A stretch of 64,000 nucleotides of DNA, taken from Clusia tigrina (taxonomy: Eukaryota > Arthropoda > Insecta > Diptera > Clusiidae). Both the position numbers and the translations under genes were made by a program. The notes under the pieces are model-generated. The model saw only the letters and a list, made by a program, of their open reading frames with translations, had not been told where the DNA came from and ran no database searches. The stretch is taken from positions 219,156,194 to 219,220,193 of the forward strand of contig OV050031.1 of the NCBI GenBank assembly GCA_920105625.2. Direction: 5' to 3'. Shown one piece after another: positions 35,112 to 45,700 of the stretch. Position 1 is the first letter of the stretch, and the number at the start of each line of letters is the position of its first letter.

Positions 35112-36081
35112 CGAGGGGTACTATTTATATTTCGGGAATAGCAATGGCTTTATTGTTTTTCAAAATATTCCCCTTGATGATCAATACACTTTTACATTTC
35201 TCTTGAGACACCTCCAAAACATGGTTTTTGAACACTTCAACTGCTTTTTCGGCGCTCGTAAATCGTTGATCACGTAGTTTACCTTTGATGTTCGGGAACA
35301 AGAAAAAGTCATTGGGCGCCAAATCGGGGCTGTACGGAGGATGAGTCATCAATTCGCGGTTTTGACTGCTCAAAAATTAACCTGTTTGACGAGATGAGTG
35401 AGAGCTCGCATTGTCATGATTGAGACTGATTCGACTTTGGCGGTTGGTTTTACGAATTTCTCCGAAGACTTCCGGCAAACAAATGGCCGTGCGCCACTCA
35501 GAATTGACCGTCCTACGTTGCTCAAGCGGAACAGTGGCCACATGACCCATTCGGCCGAAGAAACAGGCGACCATTTGCTTCGATGTGCTTCTTCCACGAA
35601 CAACTTTTGTTGGATTTAGTTCGTCTTGGAATACCCACACGGTCGATTGTTGTTTTGTTTCCGGCTCAGACGCATATATGCATGATTCGTCACCTATCAC
35701 GATTTGATACACGTCTTTTGAAGCACCACGGTCGAATTTTTTAATCATTTCCTTACACCAATTGACACGAGCCTTTTTTTGAGCGATATACTGTGGTTTT
35801 GATGGTGCTTTATCGCCATACAAAGAATTGACATATTCTTGTTGAGATAATCCGCGTCGAAAGTTGTGAAAAATAATCCAACGAAAACCTTCTCTTGAAA
35901 TTTCCATTTTTTGCCCAAATTGATTTTCTTAACTCACTGTGAGCAAAACAAATAGCACTTGTCCATCAACACGTTGTGAGTACGTTTATGCTAAAAAATG
36001 TCAAACTTTATTATGGTGTTGCCAGATTTTAGCTATTGACATTAGTGTTGCCAATTCCCGAAATATAAATAGTACCCCTCG
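35112..36081 (-). mobile_element. mariner element, internally deleted, TIRs intact
   Basis: Terminal inverted repeats of 28 bp are identical at both ends (CGAGGGGTACTATTTATATT onward) and flanked by TA. On the minus strand, from ATG 35907, the transposase has a helix-turn-helix start (FRWIIFHNFRRGLSQQEYVN), then VNWCKEMIKKFDRG and the catalytic motifs GDESCIYA, SLNHDNASSHSS and PPYSPDLAPNDFFLFP, a DD34D arrangement. Only one in-frame TAA (35379-35377) interrupts it. After GDKAPS the frame jumps directly to AQKKARVNWCK, so the second half of the DNA-binding region is missing; at 970 bp the element is about 300 bp shorter than usual. It cannot encode a functional transposase but could be mobilised in trans. 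Confidence 0.9.
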
Positions 36082-36126
36082 TATATAGTAGTATATCGTT
36101 TCTATTTAGGCGTATGATTTTCGAAA

Positions 36127-36783
36127 TCTATATATACGAGTATAAAAATGGAAGTTTGTATGTCTGTATGTCTGTCCTTAATAGAATCGTAAACTATGCA
36201 TTTGATCATGTGATAATATTCAGCAATTTGTTGTGCATGAGCCCACGAAGGTTTCTCAGTTGGTACCGGTCCCATTGGACAAAGGGCATGGTACCTCCCA
36301 TACAAATCACAAATTAAAAAGCCATTATTTCTGCTCCGGTTAACAGTATTTGAACAATATTTGGTATATAGGTTTAGTGTACATATTCTAAGTGCTGCTG
36401 CAAACATGGGCGGGATTGGACAAAGGTGAGTGGTACCTCCCATATAAATCACAAATTAAAAATCGTTTATATCTGCTCTATGTGGCTTGCTCACGCGTCG
36501 GAAAACCTTCTGATTTAATCGTTTCCGCACCAGATGGAAAAACAAGAAATATTGTGTATCCCTAAATATAAAATTGTAACGAAACAAACGCTGCAATGTC
36601 ACAATTTTTTCAAAATGAACAAAATCAATAAAATGTATCAATCTGAATTGAATATTTGTATAATGTCTTTCCTTCAAATTTATTTATTTAAACTACTCAT
36701 CCGATTTCAAAAATTCTTTGACCAGCTGAATGCTACACCCCCCCTACAATTCAGGGGTAGCGAAGCGCACCGGGTACAGCTAG
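36127..36783 (+). mobile_element. Non-autonomous Helitron-like element
   Basis: The 5' end is TCTATATATACGAGTATAAA followed by a TGTATGTCTG repeat. The 3' end is AGCGAAGCGCACCGGGTACA followed by GCTAG. Both are typical of insect Helitrons, which start TC and end CTRR. The insertion is exactly between A (36126) and T (36784), as Helitrons require. There are no terminal inverted repeats or target duplications. Inside, a segment with TGGTACCTCCCATA and ATCACAAATTAAAAA occurs twice (about 36290 and 36430). There is no Rep/helicase coding. Confidence 0.75.
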
Positions 36784-38309
36784 TATTACTATATAAATTT
36801 AACTCCGATCAACAATCCAGTTATTGAAAAGTTAATAAAGAAATCAAATACTCTCAGTAGTAGCATATAAGTATGTAGTGTACTCATAGGAGTCGATACG
36901 ACCGACTGTCAACATTACTTGTTATTATTATGGTATGAGTGTTGGTATACCTTTTACATAACTCCACGACTAATTACTTTACTGTGACTCAGCGATTCCC
37001 AAACTGTGGGATAGGCCCCAAACATTTACTACAAAAATATGGTTGAGTTTTTTTATTTTTATTATTATTTATGCTTTTTTTCTGCTCTTTTACTCGTATC
37101 ACTTCTACTTTTAAGTTTTAAAATTTATAGTGTATTAACTCATGGGAAAGTGTGTTTCAGGCACTGCGGAATATACCGCACTTTGTAGCGTGAAAATGTT
37201 CACAATTCATTGTGACAGAAGAGCAACAATCGCTGAAGGTCACGTATCTCAAGGTCAGTGGGAAAAACTTCACGCCAAATTGAAATCTGATGATATATTG
37301 AAGTCTCACAATCCGAAATGCATATGCTGCCAAGATGTGTGCCCATGTACGAAGACATTTTGCTGGCTCCAACTAGTCTCGCTATTGTGATGGTCCCCCA
37401 CACTTACGATGCTCATGAAGATGAACTGTTCAACTGCACAGACAGCAGACCAGATTGGCATAAAGACAAAAGGAACACAACATTGTAAACACATTATGAA
37501 CACGCTGAATCGAGGCGTCGAGTTACATGCACATGGAGATGGAGCACAATTGCAGTCGAATTGCAATTAGTGAATTAATCATTTTATGGGAGATGGACAA
37601 GGGAGAGGGGCAAAGGAGCTGCACCAGTGCACATGTCTCCTGCAGTCAGCGCGACACTCATGCAGCGTCTGCATGTGCAACAGGCCCGGAAGGAGTCCAG
37701 TCAGCTCAGTGCTTGCCTGGCTGGTGTCATGTAACGTCGGAGCGAACGTTGCGTCGCATTGTGTCTCTCCAAAGTGTTGGGCCCCGTTCCCGCTCTGCAC
37801 TTGACTGCGTTTTTCGGCGCGCTATTCGCGAGACTGTGACATTCATGCTGGTTTTTTTGCTCTATTTTGGAACATGTTAAACGCTCAACTGAAATTCTAT
37901 AATATAATTTTTTGCTCCTACTCGGAGAGTACTCATGTGGATTATACGACAAAATGCGCCTTTGTTATTGTTTTATTTATATTTTCGTTGTTGCTGTTGT
38001 AAATTTTGTTGTATTTTGCTTTTGTTAAGCCTTTTTAATTGATATGCCCGCGTAGTTTTGTTCCAACGCTCAAGCGCTGAAGATGTGGTGCCGCGGGTCC
38101 AACATTTCGCGTACAGCTGCCAAACGCAAAACATATTTTCCCAATTTGAATTTGAATTTGTGCGATAATTAATGATATGAGCAACAACAATTTTTGATCA
38201 GTGTTTCAACGCGCCTCTCTACGCCCGCCGCCACTGTTCGCCTTCCCAGATACTTTTCGTTCGCTCTTTTTGGATACTAACGCGCTTCGATAATCTTCTC
38301 ATCGGAGAC
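36784..38309. other. Upstream region of the SH2 gene
   Basis: The left part is AT-rich. From 37140 to 37880 GC content rises and open frames occur on both strands without recognisable domains. A plus-strand reading at 37142-37390 ends in several Cys (CICCQDVCPC) but lacks homologues I know. The part nearest 38310 probably holds the promoter and 5' UTR of the SH2 gene. Confidence 0.4.
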
Positions 38310-41300
38310 ATGTGCTGCTGGTGTTTGCGCGTCTATTGGACTGTTCTGCATAATTTATTAGCGAGATTCATAAACAATGTGGCCAATTGGATGTACAATT
38401 CCGACTGTTGTTGTTGTTACTATTGCTGCTGTTGTTGTAATCGTCAGACACATAAACACACGAAGCGCGCTTCTGAGATACTCAATCCAGCCGAGTGTCC
38501 AGAGAGCGGTGAATTAAGTTCATTAACAAATGTACAACACGATTATGTCATTGTGGGTGAGTTGAGCGTTGGATCAGCAGAGTATATTTGGAGAGATGTT
38601 TATTATTTGTTCGATTATTTGTAATCGAGCACCGGGGGCGGTAACAAAGTACTGGAAATGTTGAGGAAGTGAAGCAATTTATGTGATCACTATTTGTATG
38701 TGATTTTGAATATAGGTCAGTGTCCGGGAATCTAACTCTGAACATGAGAGACCATTTAGAGATTTCGTTAGAGACATTTTAAAGATGTTTCAGAGAAATA
38801 AACAACAGAATACTAAATAAACCTAAGAGGACAAAGATTACACTTACCTCACATAGACCAAAAAAGTCCTCAATATTACCAGATTATTAAAGGAACCTAA
38901 GAGAACAAAGATCATACATACCTCCCATAGAAAAAAAGATTCCTCAATAATACCAGAATATGATACGAACTTAAGAGCACTAAGACCACACATACCTCCC
39001 ATAGAAAAAGGATTCATCAACCAGAATACTATAGGAATCTAAGAGGATAAAGATCATATTTAGCTCCCACATAAAAATAATGCCTTAATAAAACCAGAAT
39101 ACTATACGAACATAAGAGGACAAAGACCATACATACCTCCCATAGAAAAAAGCAATTCCTCAATGGTACCAGAATACTATAGGAACCTAAGAGCACTAAG
39201 GCCACACTTACCTCCCATAAAAAAAGGATTCCTCACCGGAATACTAAAGGAACCTAAGAGGACAAAGATCACACCTAGCTCCCATATACAAAATAATGCC
39301 TCAATAGTACCAGAATACTAAGAGAACCAGAACCCTATAGGAATATAAGAGTACCAGAATACTATAGGAACCTGAGAGGACAAAGATCACACCTCCCATA
39401 TAAAAAAACTCGGGAGGCCCCATTTAAAATTACCCCAGCTATTTAGTACTATCATGAACTCGAATATTATTTTCAATACTATGTGATATTTTTAAAATTG
39501 TTATAAAATAGATCCCCCTGAGACGCTCTGATCATTTATTGATCCTGAACGTTTCTGAGGTGTGGCTACAGGCCACTCTGTAGGTTTACTTAGGAAATGG
39601 GAAGAAACTCTTATATGTAGCTACTCAATGGCAGCATGCTTCTGCCCAAAGACAGGCAAAGAGATTTCTTACCCCAACTAGAAGTAACTGCAAAAGGAAA
39701 CTAACCTTGAACTGTGAGAGTCTTAGGACTCTAGTGGGCTATCTGACAGGACACTGTTGCTTAAGGTATAACCTCAACAATATAGGCCTGTCAGACATAT
39801 CTAACTGCAGATTCTACGAACACAACTCTGAAACATCGGAACACATCCTATGCGAGTGTCCAAGGTTCAACAGTGAGAGTTCAAGATTTCTGGGGGAGTT
39901 CTTCACAGACCCTCCTACAATTTGGAAAGTTTTGGAAACCTTCCAAAGTGCGTCAATTTATAAAGAGGCTAAAGTTAAAGCGTATTATAGGGATCAGCAG
40001 AATAGGTCTTTCTGGGCCGCGGTACTAGTACTCCCTCATATTAAATATAAAATAGATCCCCCAGCTGGGCAAAACACTTCACAGAAAAGACGGTCATGCC
40101 CTCTATTGACGTATCTGCATAACTCCAGATTCATCATTATTGGCTGACAACCATTGTTGATCCTTGTCGAGTTATTAATCTTCGCCTTCCTTGCCGAGTT
40201 ATTTGGTCTTTCCCTTCTGCGCATAAAATAAAGATGCCTCCAAGGGATTCTAGGGATTTAGTACTAGCAACTAAGGCTTTCGATTCGAAGAGAACAAGAT
40301 ATAGAAATTTGCAGTTTGCGGCCATGCCCTGGGCAGGAATTCACAGGATCTCTAACCCAATGGATACGAGACTTACCATCAAAACACTGGACCCGGGGAC
40401 TACAAACTTTTTATATAATCTCTAAGCAAATGATAAACAAGAAACTTTATTCTAGTATAAAACCGTGTATTCAATGTGCGCCATTGGTAGGAATTTAATG
40501 GACCCACAACTGTGAGATTAGCTTACCATCAAAACCGGGAGCCGGAAACTCCAGATTATATAAGAGATATTTAAACACAGTTTCACAAGGTGCTTAGATA
40601 GATAGATTGATATATTTAAGGGTGTTATACACTGCGACCTGAAAGATATATTGTGATGTCCCCATCATATTGTAAAACACCCATTTGAAAGATGAGGATA
40701 GTCTCATCTATAAATCTTCTGCCAGGTTAATTTTCGACAGGAATTCATAGATTTAGGAGGGATCAAGATGAGGGATCTAGCTCATATCTAAGATATATTC
40801 TCCAAAACACCTGAGTCTATTGTGTGCCAATGGTCCGTAGTCTGTGATCAGGAGCAGTGACGTTTCGTCACTTTCTCCACAGAATGGACAGATGGCATCT
40901 GAAGATATACCCGACTTGTTCAAATGGTGGTTGAGTCTACAATGTCCGCTTAAAATGCCTGTGATGATTCTTAATTTACTCCGAGGCATATTTATTAGCT
41001 CCTTCGCTCTTTTAGGACTAAAATCTCCCAGAAGAGCTTTAGACTATCTTAATCCCGGAAGAGTTTTCCAGGTTTGACTTCTTTTTGCATCTGTACACTT
41101 CTTCAGCAGACCTCCAATGGTATTGGATGATAGTCCCCAAGGTACTTAATTGAAGTATAAAGCTGGGTATTCAATGTGGGCACTGGGCCGGAATTGAAAG
41201 GACCCACAACTGTGAGACTAGCGGGCTTACCATCTAAGCACGGGATCCGGTGATGCTTTATATAATCTCAGCAAATGACAAACAAGTCACTTGATTGGAG

Positions 41301-42188
41301 TATAAAGCTGGGTATTCAATGTGGGCCCTGGGTAGGTATTCAAAGGACCCAAAACTGTAAGACCAGGCTTACCATCAAAACACGGGGCCAAACTGGGTAT
41401 TCAATGTGGGCGTAATATAGCTACTGTCACTCCCACCTGCTCTTCAATGTGAAGCAAAATTTTCCACAAAGTATCAAGTGGCGGTTTTGTAGACCCAATG
41501 TAGTTTTCGTTTCATTAGTTCTACAACTTCATGGCTTTATATACACAAGTATTTCGGGGTAGTCTCAGAAATAGGTGCTCTGAGGTTATAGTCTACTTCG
41601 TACCTCGGTTCCTCTAGACTGCACCTTTCTTTATTGTTTTAGTTTATATATTTCTGGAAGTTATTGTTTCTATATGGACAGATGTGTAGTCCATATATTG
41701 ATGGTTCCTCAACTACCCGCAATACATAAATAACGTCTTTTGATTCCACTTATAGACGACATCGATGCGAATTACCTGGAGATCCAACCGAGAAAAATCG
41801 AAACGGAATGCTACTATCGTACAGTGGATCGTGCAACCGCTGAAGACATACTCACCTGCAGAGACGATGGCTCTTGCCTGGTACGACCTTACAAAGAAAC
41901 GGTGGGTTCACTTACAGGATCTCTATTTACCCTCCTTAATGCATATTTTTCCGCCCACAGGATATCTCCATAAAATATATCGTAAGCATCTCTGCGCGGC
42001 AACAATTCTTTCATCTATTCATACGCCAAATCTATGGCAAGGATCTGTACGGCATTGGCCAGCAGAAGCCCAACGAGAAGCTCTTCCACACGCCCAGCGA
42101 TATCATCGATTTCTACACTTACAACGCCTTGCAATGTACAAATAAAACTACGAGCTTAAGCTTAGTACTAAGACCGATTATAGTTTAG
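38310..42188 (+). CDS. Single-SH2-domain adaptor-like protein with Cys-run N terminus
   Basis: Three exons, 38310-38556, 41756-41901 and 41961-42188, keep frame and give 206 residues. Residues 100-206 form an SH2 domain: YYRTVDRATAEDIL, then DDGSCLVRPYKE with the phosphotyrosine-binding Arg at 126, KYIVSISA, FFHLFIRQ, YGKDLYGIG and FHTPSDIIDFY. The ending (NALQCTNKTTSLSLVLR) recalls the SH2 of BLNK/SLP-76-type adaptors, a tentative comparison. SH2 domains bind phosphotyrosine peptides in signalling. The N terminus (MCCWC, then Cys at 33-36 and 39-43) comes partly from a TGT/TGC microsatellite and could be palmitoylated; that is inference, and a later start (Met28) is possible. Tyr82 and Tyr89 could be phosphorylated. 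Intron 1 is 3.2 kb and full of repeats. The last codons lie in the tandem array that follows. SH2 exons sure; exon 1 linkage less so. Confidence 0.7.
38770..39410. repeat. Tandem array, period about 75 bp, in the SH2 gene intron
   Basis: About eight units of CCTAAGAGGACAAAGATCAC, ACCTCCCATAGAAAAA and AATACCAGAATACTATAGGA. Spacing varies through small deletions. Confidence 0.8.
39525..40075 (+). mobile_element. Non-LTR 3' end in the SH2 gene intron
   Basis: One open plus-strand frame reads LRTLVGYLTGHCCLRYNLNN, then CRFYEHNSETSEHILCECPR (Cys-rich tail) and SIYKEAKVKAYYRDQQNRSF. It is the better preserved copy of the family at 34190-34915. It is 5'-truncated, with only RNase H and tail remnants upstream of 39700. 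Confidence 0.75.
40140..40330 (+). repeat. Interspersed repeat copy (SINE-like)
   Basis: Contains ATAAAGATGCCTCCAAGGGA, then ACTAAGGCTTTCGATTCGAA and a poly-purine segment, matching copies at 32590, 55670 and (inverted) 47040. It runs into the 125-bp array. Confidence 0.5.
40330..41420. repeat. 125-bp tandem array interrupted by a retrotransposon
   Basis: Units share TATTCAATGTGGGC, TTGGTAGGAATT-like sequence, GGACCCACAACTGTGAGA and GGCTTACCATCAAAACACGG. Two units precede (40330-40586) and about three follow (41149-41420) the insertion at 40597-41138. Confidence 0.8.
40597..41138 (-). mobile_element. 5'-truncated Jockey-like insertion with target duplication
   Basis: This matches the 3' end of the long copy at 4828-7390 and encodes, on the minus strand, PRSKLRIITGILSGHCRLNH, CPFCGESDETSLLLIT and RCFGEYILDMS. 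Flanks AAGGTGCTTA (40587-40596) and AAGGTACTTA (41139-41148) form a 10-bp target duplication with one difference, so the 542-bp insertion is precisely bounded. It splits the 125-bp tandem array. Confidence 0.85.
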
Positions 42189-42660
42189 AGTCTAGAACTA
42201 AGACCGATTATAGTTTAGAGTCTAGAACTAAGACCAATTATAGTTTGGCTTTTAGTACTAAGCTTTAGTTTAGTACTAAAACCTATTATAGTTTGGTATT
42301 TATAACTAAGACCGATTGTAGTTTGTCTCTTAGAACTAAGACCGATTGAAGCTTAGAGTTTAGTACTAAACCCAATTATAGCTTAGCGTTTAGAACTAAG
42401 ACCGATTATAGTTTAGCTTTTAGTACCAAGCTTTATTTTTAGTACTAAAACCGATTATAGTTTGGTATTTTTAACTAAGACCGATTGTAGTTTAGAGTTT
42501 AGTACTGAGCTTTAGTTTAGTACTAAAACCGATTATAGTTTGGTATTTAGAGCTAAGACCGATTGTAGTTTGTATCTTAGAACTAAGACTGATTGAGGCT
42601 TAGAGTTTAGTACTAAAACCGATTATAGTTTAGCGTTTCGAACTCTACTTAGATATTTAT
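42150..42660. repeat. Tandem array, period about 40-45 bp, overlapping the SH2 gene end
   Basis: About eleven units of AGAACTAAGACCGATTATAG plus TTTAGCGTTTAGTACTAAA, variable in length. The SH2 coding frame ends inside the first unit. The array fills the space between the two convergent genes and must contribute to the SH2 transcript's 3' UTR. Confidence 0.9.
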
Positions 42661-42730
42661 TTCGTTTTATAAATACGTCTGTACAAATATATATTAAAAT
42701 AAGCACATTTAGTGAATTGGAGCAGTGGCT

Positions 42731-45700
42731 TTAAGTGGCCACCACGGCTTTAAAGACACAGTGATTGTTCTGCATAAGCGTGGGCCAGAGAAAGGCTTTG
42801 ATCAGATCGGAGCGTCGGTCCGCTTGAGGATGGCGCTCATGCTTCTCGGGACGAAGAAAACCTAGAATTATAACAAGAAAAAAGCGAAATATAGTTTCAT
42901 AATCAATCAATCAAACAACTCGCATTTAGGAGTTATTGTGTTGGCTGCTTGCCTAAATTGAAATCGTTGTCGAGATAGTACGGTGACTTCTGATTGACCA
43001 TCTTCCAGGCTAAGCGCACACAATCGCTCACATAGTGCGTCAGCGGAGGGCATGATTCCAAGCAAGAATATTCGTGCAGAGTGGAGAGCACCTGCAATGA
43101 GACGTATAATGTGTATTCTCATAGTGAGATGGCGTGGAAGGATTGTTGCCATACCTGATTAAACACGGAACGTTCAATTTCTCCCAGAGGAAATGTGTCC
43201 AGCGTGTCGTGCAAATGATTTCTCACAGCTCTATCGAGTGATAGCGTGATTTCGTTTGTCACATCCAAGGGGCAATTCAGAGTGCGACGCACCTCCAGCA
43301 CCTTGCGTTCCCGCATGCCATGGCACAAGCGAAAGGAGAGCTAACAACAACAACAACAAGAAATAGATAATCATAATAAAATGAAACGATTAATCAGAGT
43401 AATTGCAAATAATTATATGTGATTATGCATGAAAACAGATTTCTTGATCTGATCTAAAATTTAACAACATTTTAAAAATGTTTTAAACGATCTTTCACTA
43501 GCAATAGAAAAATCAATAAGAGCAACAGCAGCAGTACAAGCAGCACCAGTACCAGCGCACCAGTACCACCAGCAACAGCATCAGTACTTGCACCAGCAAT
43601 AGCACCTGTATCCGTACTCGCACCATCACCATCACCATAACCATCCATCATCCAACATCATCCACCATCGTCGGCTCTCGTAATTATCGCCACCGCAACT
43701 GCAGTGTCAACGGCATCCCACCAGATCAGATCTCGCATCACAATGAATATCGAAAGTAAACTCGTCGAAACGTCTCTCGATATGCAAATCCCACAGATTG
43801 AGCGGCACGACCGACCCCCCAACGTAATTTCTAACTGCCTGCACTTGGCTGCTGCCTTAATTGCCTTTGGCGTAAGAAGCACTTTCTCATAATTTCCATT
43901 TTATATCATAACTTTTAATCATATTTTTTACGCTGCGCCTCCTATGATTGGACGTCGGTCTGGCGTCTGTCCCGGTCTGGTTTTTATTATAATTTGTTTT
44001 CGCGTTGACCAAGTTTGTGACCAACGTGGCTTGGGGCTGGTTTTTAGCAAGCAAATTGATATTTAGCAATAACAATTCAGGAGTGTCGTGCGGCAGCGTT
44101 TTCGCTCCATCTTTCTATCGACCGTAAAAGTGGGTTTGTCTCTGGGACACTCTTAATCAATTGCTTCGCGATACAAAACTGAGAGTTGTTCGTTCGTTCG
44201 TTGGAGTGTTAGAAATTGAAAGTAGAATCTCATAAATATTATTTAAAACTGGATTAAAGTGGACCATCAAATTGTGTGTGAGTAGTGAGTATTGGGTAAG
44301 GTGAGCAAGGATGAAGGTGAGCAAGGATTAAGGTGAGGAAGAATGAAGATGAGCAAGGATGAAGGTGAGGAGGGATGAAGGTGAGGAAGGATGAAGGTGA
44401 GCAAGGATGAAGGTGAGCAAGGATGAAGGTGTCCTTTAGGATGCCCGACCACTGCAGTGTTTTTCAGGCAGCGGTCGCGGCTATAGCGGCAGCACTGTCT
44501 TGGCTAAGGAAAAAGAAGGTATCTGGACTTGATATTTGCATTCTGTCCGACAGCCAAGCAGCTTTTCGCTCCCTGGATTCAGTTATTATCACCTCAAAAG
44601 CCGTCAAGATCTGCCGCAAATCTTTAGACGAGATAGCTAAGCAGACCCGTCTGCACCTGTGCTGGATTCCCGGTCACAGAGATATTCCAGGGAACTGCAA
44701 GGCGGATGAACTTGCCAGTGAGGGTACTACCATACCGATTGAACCAGATAGGTCGAACTTCGGTATTCCTATTGCCACATGTAAGCTCTTAGTAAATACA
44801 ATATCCGTAGGCACAGAGGGCAGGCGCTGGTCTGAATTTTCAGGATGTAAAATAGCTAGACAAACCTGGCCAGAGATAAATGTCAAGTGCTCTAAGGACC
44901 TACTGGCTCTAAATAGACAAAGCATAGGTTCTGTGATTAGCGTCCTAACGGGACACTGGACTCTAGGCACACACGGGTGTAGGTTGGGGATCGCCTCTAA
45001 CAACTTCTGCAGGAGTTGCATGGACGAGGAGGAGGAAGAGTCCATTGCTCACCTCTTATGCACGTGTCCAGCGCTGTCCAGAAGGAGACGCACTTTCCTA
45101 GGCGACTACTTTCTGGACTCCTTGGGAGATATCTCAAAAAAAAAAGATTAGCTCCATCTACTGCTTCATTAAAAGCTCCAAATGGCTGGACCTTTGAAAG
45201 GGATGGGACCTGTTGTCTCATGCGGTATCACAAATGGTCAATGTTGGCCTACGTGCGTCCTTTTCGGGTGGCCGCCTTACCTACCTACCTAAGGATGAAG
45301 GTGAGCACGGATGAAGGTGAGCAAGGGTGAACGTGATGAAGAATGAAGATGAGCAAGGATGAAGGTGAGCAAGGATGAAGGAATTTCTCAGCTGGCCTCA
45401 TAGTTTCCTTTATTAATTTGCATGATATTTCTAACAATCGAATTTGGAATAGAACTAATTCAGGCCTGGCTTTTTGAGGACCTCCTTATCAACCCGCTAT
45501 GACAGAGTTACTTAGAGGATTATTATGCAAAATTTCCTAGAGGATTATTTTGTGGTTTTTTAAAACTATTTTCAGTTTTTATTCTATTAAAATCTCGAGA
45601 AAAATCATCTGAAAATAAAAAAAGCTGACCTAGTCTTGCAATCGTTAGCTCGGTGGAAAGGAAACAGATTTCTTGAAGAATACGATATTCCTATATTCAC

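Noticed and set aside
37142..37880. Overlapping ORFs on both strands in GC-richer DNA
   Set aside because: No domain, and frames on opposite strands are equally open; better read as the upstream region of the SH2 gene.
38540..38562. GMC oxidoreductase first exon (DYVIVG before a donor)
   Set aside because: DYVIVG resembles the dinucleotide-binding start of GMC enzymes, but no GMC exon follows, and the phase-1 donor joins in frame to the SH2 exon at 41756.
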